The notes beneath the pieces are model-generated. The model saw nothing but the letters and a program-made list of their open reading frames with translations, searched no databases and was not told the DNA's origin. From Burkholderia sp. MS389 (GTDB lineage: Bacteria > Pseudomonadota > Gammaproteobacteria > Burkholderiales > Burkholderiaceae), in assembly GCF_016899425.1 (NCBI RefSeq), contig NZ_CP045995.1, positions 2,046,001 through 2,110,000 on the forward strand: a stretch of 64,000 nt of DNA. Direction: 5' to 3'. A program made the position numbers and the translations under genes. Numbering within the stretch: position 1 is the first letter of the stretch; every line of letters begins with the position of its first letter. This document shows, in pieces, positions 19,501 through 26,870 of this stretch.

Positions 19501-20607
19501 CGGTCGCGATACGACGACGCGATCCGCTACGGGCAGGCCGTGTTCGACTGGCTCGCCACCGCCGACCACGCGCAGCGCGAGCACGACAGCGCGCGCATCC
19601 GCGCCACGTTGACGCACGCGACGATGGCGCGATTCGGCTGGGCCGATCCGCAGGTACGCGAGCATGCGGAGCAGTTGCTGCGGCAGACGCAGACGCTCGA
19701 CGATCCCGAACTCGAGATCAGCGCGTTGTGGACGCTGTCGACGTGCTACCACGTCGCCGGTGACCGCCCGACCGTGCGCCGGATCGGCAAGCGGCTCGAC
19801 ACGCTCGCGACCGAGCGCGGCGATGCGGGCGTGCAGGTGGCGGCGGACGCGATGCGCGGCATGAGCCTGTGGGTCGATGGCGACTATGCGCGCGCCCGTG
19901 TCGCGTTCGACGCGGTGCTGGCCGGCTACGACGTGCGACGCGACGCGGGGCACCGGCGCATCCTCGGGCTCGATACGCGCGCGTGGACGATGGCGTCGCT
20001 CGCCAGCGTGCGCTGGTGCATGGACGACGATCCCCAGCCGTCGCTCGCGATGGCGCGCGAAGCCGTGTATTGCGCGACCTGCCTCGATCATCTGCCGACG
20101 CTCGGCGTCACGATGATGTACCTTGCGCGCACGCATCAGCTTGCGGGCGACCGCGATGTGGCGCGATCCGTGTCGGAAGCGATTCTCCGGCTGGCGGACG
20201 CGCACCGGCTGCGCGCGGTCGGGCACTACGCCGCGATCATTCACGCGTGGACGCAACGCGATCGCGCGGGCATCGTCGCGCATCTCGACGCGCAGCGGCA
20301 GTCGGGCGGCCTGCTCGGGCTGACTTACTATGCGTCGCTGCTTGCGGAGCTGGATGCCGAACGCGGCGACTACGACGCGGCGCTCGCGCAGATCGGGACG
20401 TGTCTCGCCTGGTGCGATTCGAGCGGGGAACGGTATTACGAAGCCCAGCTGTGGCTGAAGCGGAGCGAGTACTTGCGCCGTGCCGATCCGCGTTGCGGCG
20501 GGGTGGCCGCGCTGGACGCGTGCCGGCGCGCAGTCGAAATTGCAAGGACGGCGGGCATGGGCCGGATCGCCAGGCTCGCCGAAGCGATGTTGCAGTCGTT
20601 GCCGTAA
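16558..20607 (+). CDS. TOMM-system serine/threonine kinase / cyclase / ATPase fusion
   Basis: The 1349-residue protein is the large regulator known from TOMM loci as the kinase/cyclase fusion. An N-terminal Ser/Thr kinase is complete: GEGGNGVVF (47-55), VAIKLM, HRDLKPQN (166-173), DFG and YCAPEQL. A class III cyclase-like domain follows (about 350-540), with YRQITTLCCCVTIAG and GDTLLFHFG. The first metal-binding Asp of cyclases is replaced in the CCC segment, so catalysis is doubtful. Next is an AAA/STAND ATPase with Walker A GDAGFGKS (near 594) and Walker B LLVIEDVQW, then helical TPR-like repeats to the end. The GTG start overlaps the FHA stop. It likely senses a signal and controls production of the peptides. 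Confidence 0.88.
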   Translation: MNAGEPAVLTSAPRTAAGPLAREPQRHAVPFATLAGKWHYRLGALLGEGGNGVVFRATCDETGQAVAIKLMRDDAALIAPERMRRRARFRRETSLCEALRHPNIVALLDQGEAPDGRLFAVFELVEGRTVRDRLAVDGPLSAVDTGRLMTEVLDALAAAHRRGIVHRDLKPQNIVIAMADDGPHAKLLDFGIGALLPGAEDIARETATLATEVLGSPPYCAPEQLRNEPPTPASDLYAWGLIVIECLTGEVVMQGASVAEIVYRQLSPVDVALPPSIASLPLGAVLRDALNKNPRQRAASAEALAARFRALNFAALVGQFDTARAGRQTRSRPLAPRGETIVEAGEYRQITTLCCCVTIAGEGRERHAGTEHGIALDGYEEQWLTKCADIAVGYGAHAGGQLGDTLLFHFGLQGDIDRPARRAARAALDMVRVAERARLPALTAAGGHAAGAAEGWRVEVAAAIHVGRVLAHASHMSGVSTAAAASRLLRLAGPGQILISDDARLVLERHADARPTALRLARAGLVSQPVHELLGERHADTPFDSLDADRRTPMVGRARELDALLRAWQDTHGRHRRAARGEPVPLGVPRLVVGDAGFGKSRLVHELCEAVRTRGHAFAQCGCLPERENHALFPILRFIAAHWHVDAERAPGMALAAIDAMIAPLDCDHAAARVALATWLGLPCDANGLLWSSAREQHALFDVLEQLIVSLGNGAPVLLVIEDVQWLDRSTEDFLAYLHRSPRAVALCIVLTSRPDKLARWRGATDRVVLRRLPRDDAQRLMSAHLGPGAADPAWLDRLADRTAGIPLFIEAVARELAVSGADGLLIEPSATDPYPLPLSLGGMLGLAFDRLDDARGTAQLAATIGLEVDAQLLADASPHDRATLDVHLRLLLEERIVYAQHRRDRVFYAFRHALIRDAAYESMPPAVRRGNHARVGRALLAHADRGAGAHAFGIAGHFARAGACADAIAHGIDAARRALERSRYDDAIRYGQAVFDWLATADHAQREHDSARIRATLTHATMARFGWADPQVREHAEQLLRQTQTLDDPELEISALWTLSTCYHVAGDRPTVRRIGKRLDTLATERGDAGVQVAADAMRGMSLWVDGDYARARVAFDAVLAGYDVRRDAGHRRILGLDTRAWTMASLASVRWCMDDDPQPSLAMAREAVYCATCLDHLPTLGVTMMYLARTHQLAGDRDVARSVSEAILRLADAHRLRAVGHYAAIIHAWTQRDRAGIVAHLDAQRQSGGLLGLTYYASLLAELDAERGDYDAALAQIGTCLAWCDSSGERYYEAQLWLKRSEYLRRADPRCGGVAALDACRRAVEIARTAGMGRIARLAEAMLQSLP

Positions 20608-20640
20608 GCAGTTCAAACCGTCATTCAGGAGAACAGACCG

Positions 20641-20985
20641 ATGAGCAAGGATCTTCGATTGCCGACGTACGAACAGTTTCTCGAATACCGCGCGACCGTC
20701 ATTCGGGCGATCGCCCTCGCCTGGCATTCGCCGGCGTTTCTCGACAAGCTCGAGGCCGATCCGGTCCATGCGTTGCGCGAGCAGTTCGACTATCACTTTC
20801 CGTTCAAGCTCGACCTGAAGGTGCAGGTCAAATCGTCGGAATGGACGCCAACCGTCAACGGCGACTGGACGGCCGGCCAGAAAAACAAGCTGACGCTGTA
20901 CCTGCCGCCCGCGCCGGCCGACGAGACGCAGTTCGCGCAGGCGCTGGCCGCGTACAACGCGGACCACATCACCATCATGGAATGA
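20641..20985 (+). CDS. TOMM precursor peptide 1, nitrile-hydratase-type leader (no cysteine)
   Basis: The 114-residue protein opens with a helical leader like the alpha subunit of nitrile hydratase: YEQFLEYRATVIRAIALAW and HSPAFLDKLEADPVHALREQFDY. It matches the BMA_0021/BMA_0022-type TOMM precursors described in Burkholderia. An AGGAGA site precedes the ATG. Remarkably it contains no cysteine at all, so a thiazole core cannot be made; Ser and Thr are few and scattered. It ends ADHITIME. It may instead be a helper, a decoy or a substrate for oxazoline formation. It sits 33 bases after the kinase and 16 before the second precursor. Confidence 0.82.
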   Translation: MSKDLRLPTYEQFLEYRATVIRAIALAWHSPAFLDKLEADPVHALREQFDYHFPFKLDLKVQVKSSEWTPTVNGDWTAGQKNKLTLYLPPAPADETQFAQALAAYNADHITIME

Positions 20986-21001
20986 CTCCGGGGAAACCGA
21001 C

Positions 21002-21364
21002 ATGGCAAAGGACAACGCCAATCCGACGCTCGAATCGATGCTGGAGTTTCAGAAGGTCTATCTGCGTGCGATCGCGCTTTCGTGGCGCGATCCGGCGTTC
21101 AAGGCCGAATTGCTGGACCGGCCGCTGGATACGCTCGCGAAATACTTCGGCTATCAGTGTCCGTGGATCATCGACATCGACATCGAGAAGACGGGCGCCG
21201 ATCATGGCTGGACGAGCGACGGGAAAGGCGGCGGGAGCTGGAACCTGCCACGCAACGTGATGACCGTCGGCATACCGGCGCAGCCGGCACGCCTGGACGA
21301 GGAGGCGGTGGCGCTCGCGGCCTACTGCGACGCGGGGCCGTGCTACCTGTTCACCTGCTGCTGA
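21002..21364 (+). CDS. TOMM precursor peptide 2, cysteine-rich C-terminal core
   Basis: The 120-residue protein shares the leader pattern of its neighbour (YLRAIALSWRDPAFKAELL, then LDTLAKYFGYQCP). It ends in a short Gly-rich linker and then DEEAVALAAYCDAGPCYLFTCC. The terminal cysteines are the expected substrates for heterocyclisation to thiazolines. A GGGGAAA stretch precedes the ATG. The same family as precursor 1, but only this one has a core rich in Cys; it is therefore the more likely product gene. Directly after its stop comes a strong hairpin and then the cyclodehydratase. Confidence 0.85.
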   Translation: MAKDNANPTLESMLEFQKVYLRAIALSWRDPAFKAELLDRPLDTLAKYFGYQCPWIIDIDIEKTGADHGWTSDGKGGGSWNLPRNVMTVGIPAQPARLDEEAVALAAYCDAGPCYLFTCC

Positions 21365-21388
21365 CCGGGCGCGGCCGACCCGCGCACC

Positions 21389-21424
21389 GTCGCGCGGCCC
21401 GGGAGGGTTGCCGGGCCGCGCGAC
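21389..21424 (+). terminator. Strong hairpin between TOMM precursor and cyclodehydratase
   Basis: Two perfect 14-base arms (21389-21402 and 21411-21424) close an 8-base loop, followed by GTTTGT. It sits 24 bases after the second precursor stop and 32 before the cyclodehydratase start. Such a partial terminator would let the precursors be made in excess over the enzyme. Confidence 0.75.
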
Positions 21425-21456
21425 GTTTGTCCGACCCCGTCGCACGGAACCCGACG

Positions 21457-23712
21457 ATGCTCGATGATCTCTCGCGCGTATTGCGCTTCAAGCCGCATTT
21501 GCTCGTGCTCGATGCCGGGCCCGAGACCCTGTTCGTCGTCGACGAATTCAAGCGCGCGATGCTGTCCGGCGCAATCTTCGTGCGGATCGCCGCGTGCCTG
21601 CGGGCGCGCATGACGACTGCCGAGATCGTGACGTCGCTTGCCCGCACGTTCGGCGAATGGGAGGTGCTCGCGCGGCTCGACCATCTGGTGCGGCGCGGCT
21701 ACGTGCGCGCCGATCCGCCGCACGGCGACGACGCGGCGCGCGGTTTCTTCGAGCGCGCCGGGCTCGACGGCGACGCCGCGTGCGCGCGCGTGGCGCAACT
21801 GCGTGTCGCGGTGGAGACGTTCGGCGCGGACGGCGCGGCGCTCCGGCGCGCACTCGACACGGCCGGCATCGGCGTCGTGAAGGATGCCGAACTGACCGTC
21901 GCGATCGTCGATACGCACGACCGTGACGATCTCGCCGCGTGCGCCGCCCGCGTGGCGGCGCGCGGCGGTGCGCTGCTCGTCGTGGCGACCGGCGGCGTGC
22001 AGACGCTGATCGGGCCGTTGCTGGCCGGCAGCGGTAACGGCAGTGGCGTCGGCGCGCTCGCCGATGCGCCGTGCATCGAATGCGTGCGCTACTGGATTCG
22101 CATCAACCGGCCGGTCGAGGCGCTGCTGGCGCGCCATCATGGCAGCGACGCGACGCATGTGCCGCCGGCCACCTCGCGTGCGGGGGCCGCGGCGGCCGCG
22201 GCGCTCCTGGCCGCGACGGTCGAGCAGATCGCCGTCAATCGCGCGATCGCGGAACGTGCGCAAACGCACATCGTCGCGCATCGCCTCGACACGCTGGCCG
22301 TCGAACCGCACCGCGTGATCCGGCGACCGCAATGCCCGTGCTGCGGGAATCCCGCGTGGATGCGCGAGCAGGCGGCGCGTGCGCCGCGGCTCGCCGGGTC
22401 GGTGCCGTTGGCGCGCGCCGACGGTGGCTACCGGGCCGCCGAGCCGCAGCAGGTGTTCGCGCGCCACGCGCATCTGATTTCGCCGGTCAGCGGCGCAATC
22501 GCGTATCTGCATCCGATGCCGAAGCGGCACGCGGGCCTGCGCAAGGTCTATGCATCGGGTTTTCTCGTGTGCCCGGCTGCCGTACCGGACGGCAACCGGT
22601 TCGACAGGCTCTGCTCCGGCAAGGGCCGCACCGACGAGCAGGCTCGCACGAGTGCGCTGTGCGAAGCGCTCGAACGGTTCAGCAGCGTGTACCAGGGCGA
22701 CGAGGCGACGGTGACCGGCAGCATCGACAGCCTGCGTGCCGATCCGGCTTGCGACGCCGAGCCGATCCATGTGAACGATCTTCAGCAATTCAGCGAACGG
22801 CAATTCGACACGCGCGACGCGATCAACGCATTGACACGCGATGTCCGCAAGCAGGTGCCGCCGCGCTTCACGTCGTGCGACGCGATCGACTGGACGCCTG
22901 CGTGGTCGCTCGTGACCGGCCGGCGCCGTCTCGTGCCGCTGAGCTACTGCTACGCGGAAACGCCCGACAGTGCGCAGGCCGCGGCTGTGTGCGTGCACAA
23001 CCCGAACGGCTGCGCGGCGGGCTCGAGCGTCGACGAGGCGATCCTGCAGGGCATGCTCGAATTGATCGAGCGCGATGCAGTCGCGATTTGGTGGTACAAC
23101 CGGATCGAACGCCCCGGCATCGATCTCGCGAGTTTCGACGATCCGTATTTCGACGCGCTCGTGCACGAATACGCGACGTTCGGATGGCGGGTGTGGGCGC
23201 TCGACATCACGACCGATCTCGCGGTGCCGACCGTGGTCGCGCTCGCGGAAAATCTGCAGGACGGGCGTTTCTCGATTGGCTTCGGTTGCCATCCGGACGG
23301 CCGGATCGCGGTGCAGCGGGCGCTGACCGAGGTCAACCAGTTGCTCGATATCGCGGCGGATGCGCCCGATCCATGGGATCGCGACAAGCTTTCGTCGACC
23401 GGATTTCTGTATCCGGCGGCAGGCACGCCCGCCACGACGCATTCGACGTGGCAACTGGCCGATGCCGTGTCGTTGCCGGCGGCGATCGCGCATTGTGTCG
23501 GACGCATCGCGGCGGCCGGGATGGACGTGCTCGTCGTCGACAAGACGCGGCCCGACATCGGCTTGTCCGTGGTGCAGGTAATCGCGCCGGGGCTGTGCCA
23601 TTTCTGGCCGCGTTTCGGCGCGCGACGGCTTTATTCGGTTCCGGTGGAGCGGGGTTGGCGCACGCAGCCGTGCGACGAAACGGCGCTGAATCCGGCGCTG
23701 CTGTTTCTGTGA
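21457..23712 (+). CDS. Fused TOMM cyclodehydratase (leader-binding E1-like plus YcaO domains)
   Basis: The 751-residue protein joins the leader-peptide-binding E1-like half and the YcaO half. The first half carries two CxxC pairs, CIEC near residue 207 and CPCC near 290, which form the usual zinc tetrad. The YcaO half starts near 385 with SGKGRTDEQARTSALCEALER and continues with SSVDEAILQGMLELIERDAV, the conserved Glu-rich ATP-binding segments. YcaO enzymes use ATP to convert Cys, Ser or Thr of a precursor into azolines. The protein ends PALLFL instead of the Pro-rich tail often seen. No FMN dehydrogenase, protease or exporter gene follows, so the product may remain at the azoline stage or be finished elsewhere. 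Confidence 0.9.
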   Translation: MLDDLSRVLRFKPHLLVLDAGPETLFVVDEFKRAMLSGAIFVRIAACLRARMTTAEIVTSLARTFGEWEVLARLDHLVRRGYVRADPPHGDDAARGFFERAGLDGDAACARVAQLRVAVETFGADGAALRRALDTAGIGVVKDAELTVAIVDTHDRDDLAACAARVAARGGALLVVATGGVQTLIGPLLAGSGNGSGVGALADAPCIECVRYWIRINRPVEALLARHHGSDATHVPPATSRAGAAAAAALLAATVEQIAVNRAIAERAQTHIVAHRLDTLAVEPHRVIRRPQCPCCGNPAWMREQAARAPRLAGSVPLARADGGYRAAEPQQVFARHAHLISPVSGAIAYLHPMPKRHAGLRKVYASGFLVCPAAVPDGNRFDRLCSGKGRTDEQARTSALCEALERFSSVYQGDEATVTGSIDSLRADPACDAEPIHVNDLQQFSERQFDTRDAINALTRDVRKQVPPRFTSCDAIDWTPAWSLVTGRRRLVPLSYCYAETPDSAQAAAVCVHNPNGCAAGSSVDEAILQGMLELIERDAVAIWWYNRIERPGIDLASFDDPYFDALVHEYATFGWRVWALDITTDLAVPTVVALAENLQDGRFSIGFGCHPDGRIAVQRALTEVNQLLDIAADAPDPWDRDKLSSTGFLYPAAGTPATTHSTWQLADAVSLPAAIAHCVGRIAAAGMDVLVVDKTRPDIGLSVVQVIAPGLCHFWPRFGARRLYSVPVERGWRTQPCDETALNPALLFL

Positions 23713-23743
23713 CCTTGACTGCGGAATCCTGTGGTCGGCGAAC

Positions 23744-23776
23744 GGCGCGGGCTGCCCAACGCCGACAACCCGCGCC
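23744..23776. terminator. Inverted repeat between convergent cyclodehydratase and porin genes
   Basis: GGCGCGGG at 23744-23751 pairs with CCCGCGCC at 23769-23776 across a 17-base loop. It lies between two convergent stops and could serve both directions. Confidence 0.55.
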
Positions 23777-23779
23777 GCA

Positions 23780-24871
23780 TCAGAACCGCGTACTGAAGCC
23801 GATGCGCGCGATCGACTGCAACGCGCCGCTCGACGCGCCGTTCGCATCCATCACGCCGTTGATCTGCGCGTTGCTGCCGTGGCTCGCGCGTTGATGCACA
23901 CCGGCCACATACACCATCGTGCGCTTCGACAGCCAGTACTGGACGGCGGCGAGCAACTGGTGCGCGTGCGCGTTTTCGAGCGTGTCGTTGCCTTTCATGT
24001 ACGTGTAGCTCGCGCCGATCACCCATGCCGGCGACGGCCGCCACGCGGCACCGGCTTCCGCCGACCACGCGAGCGCGCCATTCCGCGCGTTGTGCACGGT
24101 CGTGAAGAGCGCCTTCCCGGTGACCGTGCCGACCGTGTAGTGCACGCCCGCGCCCCAGTTGCGCACGCTGGTGGGCGGCAGCCCGTCGGCCGCGCCGTAT
24201 TTCTGGTTCGTATAGGCGGCGCCCGCGCCGAACGGGCCGTGATCGTAGCTTGCGCCGACGCTGACCGTGTTGTTCGCGCCGATCGACCCCGCGACGTTGC
24301 CGAAGCCGTACAGCGCGCCGAAGCTCAGGCCCGACAGCGACGGGCTCGTGTACTTGACCGAATTCGCGACGCGATTGCTGCCGGCGACGCGGTCCCAGTC
24401 GAATGCGCCGGTCGGGTTGCTCGGCAGCGCGAGCCGGTCGAACGGCCCGTTGCGAAAGCCGTACAGGCCGACGAGATCCTGCGCGATCTCGTTGCCGCTC
24501 GCGGCCAGCGCGTCGACCATGAACTCGTACTGGTTGCCGAGCGTCAGCGTGCCGTACCGGTCGTTCTGCAGCCCGACGTAGGCCGTGCGCGCGAACAGCC
24601 CGCCGCCGATGATCGAGCCGTTGCCGAGCGAATACTGGTTCACGAGCCGGAAGATCGCCCGTGTGCCCGCGCCGAGATCCTCCTTGCCCTCGAAGCCGAG
24701 CAGGTTCGGAAAGAAGATGTTGTCGTCGAATTTCGCGGCGCCGTGGCCGCCCTGGTTGCTGACGTAGCTGATGCCGGTATCCATCAGCCCGAACATCGTC
24801 ACGCTGCTCTGGGCGAACGCCGCCGCCGGAAGTGCGCAGGCCGCGACCGCCAGAAAGGTCTTTTTCGTCAT
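23780..24871 (-). CDS. Gram-negative outer-membrane porin
   Basis: The 363-residue protein has a signal peptide, MTKKTFLAVAACALPAAAFA, cleaved before QSSVTMFGLMD. The mature part opens with the classical porin strand and is a 16-strand-type beta-barrel, with Gly/Tyr/Phe-rich strands and the C-terminal ARIGFSTRF ending in Phe. A frame open upstream to 25606 is not real: the signal peptide and the ATG at 24871 fix the start. It lies downstream of the SDR gene and may supply the substrate of the adjacent catabolic operon. Burkholderia genomes carry many such porins and the solute cannot be told. Confidence 0.93.
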   Translation of the reverse strand: MTKKTFLAVAACALPAAAFAQSSVTMFGLMDTGISYVSNQGGHGAAKFDDNIFFPNLLGFEGKEDLGAGTRAIFRLVNQYSLGNGSIIGGGLFARTAYVGLQNDRYGTLTLGNQYEFMVDALAASGNEIAQDLVGLYGFRNGPFDRLALPSNPTGAFDWDRVAGSNRVANSVKYTSPSLSGLSFGALYGFGNVAGSIGANNTVSVGASYDHGPFGAGAAYTNQKYGAADGLPPTSVRNWGAGVHYTVGTVTGKALFTTVHNARNGALAWSAEAGAAWRPSPAWVIGASYTYMKGNDTLENAHAHQLLAAVQYWLSKRTMVYVAGVHQRASHGSNAQINGVMDANGASSGALQSIARIGFSTRF

Positions 24872-25047
24872 CTCCAAAGTGCTCCTCACATGATCCGATC
24901 GAGCCGGAATATTTTTAGTCGGACTACTGATTGATATGAAGAAACATGAACCGGGCGAACCCGGTTCAGCGACAGTCGAAGCAAGCCGTGGCGCGCAACG
25001 GGCATCAGCAGGCCTCGTCGATCCTCCGATGCGCCGCGCGCCATGCG

Positions 25048-25770
25048 CTAGACCGTCGAATACCCGCCGTCCACCGGCACGACCGCGCCGGTGACGAACG
25101 ACGCGCCGGACGAGCACAGGAACAGGATCACTTCCGCGACTTCGTCGGCCGTGCCCCAGCGCCCGAGCGGCGTGCGCTCGAGGATGCGACGCGATGCCAG
25201 CGTGTCGGCCATCAGCCCGCTGCTGAGCGGCGTGTCGATCCAGCCCGGTGCGACCGCGTTCACGCGGATCGCATGATCGGCCCACGCTTGCGCGAGCGAA
25301 CGCGTGAGCTGCGCGATGCCGCCCTTGCTCGCGCTGTACGCGGGCCGGTCCTTGCTGCCGAAGTACGTGTACATCGACGCGATATTGACGATGCTGCCGC
25401 CGTTGGTCGCCAGCGCGGGCCGCGCGGCGTCCGATGCCCGCATCACCGACGTCAGGTTCACGTTCAGCACGTGCTCGAACTGATCCATCCGGTATTCGTC
25501 CGCGTGGCGGCTGATGCCGACGCCGTTGACGAGCACGTCGAGCCGCGGCAGCGCGGCGATCGTGCGCGTCAGTGCATCGCCGTCGGCCACGTCGAGTTCC
25601 ACGCAACGGATGCCGGCATGCACGGGCGCATGCGGGCCGGTTGCGTCGAGCCCGAATGCGACGACCGATGCGCCGGCCTGCGCGAACCGCAGCGCGGTGC
25701 GCGCGCCGATGCCCGACGTGCCGCCCGTCACGACGACGGACTGCCCTTCAAACGTCCACAGACGACTCAT
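25048..25770 (-). CDS. SDR-family NAD(P)-dependent oxidoreductase
   Basis: The 240-residue protein is a classical short-chain dehydrogenase. It has VVVTGGTSGIGART (the Rossmann TGxxxGIG), VLVNGVGIS (the NNAG position, with Asn-Gly here), the catalytic Ser in IASMYTYF and YSASKGG with Tyr-x3-Lys. VAPGWIDTPL follows as usual. The 5' end overlaps the alcohol dehydrogenase by 23 bases, so the start ATG (25770) lies inside the upstream gene and the two are coupled. It probably acts on the same alcohol/ketone as the other enzymes of the operon. Confidence 0.88.
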   Translation of the reverse strand: MSRLWTFEGQSVVVTGGTSGIGARTALRFAQAGASVVAFGLDATGPHAPVHAGIRCVELDVADGDALTRTIAALPRLDVLVNGVGISRHADEYRMDQFEHVLNVNLTSVMRASDAARPALATNGGSIVNIASMYTYFGSKDRPAYSASKGGIAQLTRSLAQAWADHAIRVNAVAPGWIDTPLSSGLMADTLASRRILERTPLGRWGTADEVAEVILFLCSSGASFVTGAVVPVDGGYSTV

Positions 25771-26869
25771 GCTCGACACTCCCGATGGTGGTGGCGCGGC
25801 GGGCCGGCCGCTGCGCGGGTGAAACGAGGATCTTGATCTGCGTGCGGTCGGCGAGCAGCGCGTCGAAGCCGTCGGCGACGGCATCTTCGAGCGCGACGGT
25901 GCGCGTGACGATCGACGTGAGATCGAGCGCGCCCGACGCGACGATGCGCAGCAGGTCTTCGTACGCATGCCGGTAGCCGACGCTCGCGGTGAAGGTCAAC
26001 TCGTCGTTGACCGCGCGGAACGCGTCGAATCCGGCGTGCGGCATCAGGCCGACCATCACGACGCGACCGCCCTTGCGCAATGCCCGCATCGCCGATTCGA
26101 ACGTGGCCTGCAAGCCGGCCGCTTCGAAGCTCGTATCGACGCCGAGGCCGCCCGTGGCCGCGCGAATCGCGTCCTGCAACGCGGACGCTTCGAGCTCGCG
26201 CGCGTCGAACGCATGGGTCGCGCCGAAGCGTGTGGCGGCCGCGAGCCGTTCGGGCGATACGTCGACGGCGACGATCGTCGCCGCGCCCTGCAGCTTCGCG
26301 AGCATGATCAGCAGCAGGCCGATCGGCCCGAGCCCGAACACCGCGCAGGTTTCGCCGAGCCGCAGCTCGCCGCGCCGCAACGCGTGCAGCGCGACGGCCG
26401 CCGGCTCCATCACCGCGGCCTGTTCGAGGCTCACGCCGTGCGGCAGGCGATGCAGCATGTAGGCCGGCACGACCGCGAAGTCGGCCATCCCGCCGTCGCC
26501 CATCAGCCCGGCGAAGCCCATCGACACGCACAGGTTGTACGACCCCGAGCGGCAGTACGCGCACTGGCTGCAGCGATACTCGGGCTCGACCGCGACGGGG
26601 TCGCCCGCGCGCAGCGTCGTCACGCGTTCGCCGACTTCGACGACGGTTCCACAGAACTCGTGGCCGAGCGTCAGCGGCGCGGTGCGGCGCGACAGCGGAT
26701 GCGGCGCATCGACCGGAATCGCGTGCGGGCCGTCCGCGTATTCGTGCAGGTCGCTGCCGCAGATGCCGCAATACGCGACCGCGATGCGCACGTCGCCGGG
26801 GCCGACGCGCGGCGTGTCGATTTCCACGAGACGGACGTCGCGCGGGCCATGCCATTGAAGTGCGCGCAT
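25748..26869 (-). CDS. Zinc-dependent alcohol dehydrogenase, 2,3-butanediol-dehydrogenase-like
   Basis: The 373-residue protein is a medium-chain zinc dehydrogenase. It shows CGICGSDLHEY (catalytic zinc Cys), LGHEFCGTVVEVGE (GHE), the structural zinc cysteines in CSQCAYCRSGSYNLC, and the Rossmann loop FGLGPIGLL. It resembles (R,R)-butanediol dehydrogenases and related sugar-alcohol enzymes. The stop overlaps the SDR start region by 23 bases, and it begins one base after the MFS stop. It presumably oxidises a secondary alcohol formed or imported in this pathway. Exact substrate unknown. Confidence 0.88.
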   Translation of the reverse strand: MRALQWHGPRDVRLVEIDTPRVGPGDVRIAVAYCGICGSDLHEYADGPHAIPVDAPHPLSRRTAPLTLGHEFCGTVVEVGERVTTLRAGDPVAVEPEYRCSQCAYCRSGSYNLCVSMGFAGLMGDGGMADFAVVPAYMLHRLPHGVSLEQAAVMEPAAVALHALRRGELRLGETCAVFGLGPIGLLLIMLAKLQGAATIVAVDVSPERLAAATRFGATHAFDARELEASALQDAIRAATGGLGVDTSFEAAGLQATFESAMRALRKGGRVVMVGLMPHAGFDAFRAVNDELTFTASVGYRHAYEDLLRIVASGALDLTSIVTRTVALEDAVADGFDALLADRTQIKILVSPAQRPARRATTIGSVEHESSVDV

Positions 26870-26870
26870 G

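Noticed and set aside
16357..21021. A 1554-residue open frame on the minus strand opposite the TOMM kinase
   Set aside because: It is an antisense shadow of a strongly supported kinase gene; high G+C removes stop codons, and the translated product has no domain order or composition of a real protein.
21343..23847. An 834-residue minus-strand frame opposite the cyclodehydratase
   Set aside because: Arg/His-rich composition and full overlap with the YcaO gene mark it as a shadow.
23780..25606. One continuous frame joining the SDR region and the porin
   Set aside because: The porin signal peptide starts at 24871 and the frame before it overlaps the SDR gene in another frame.
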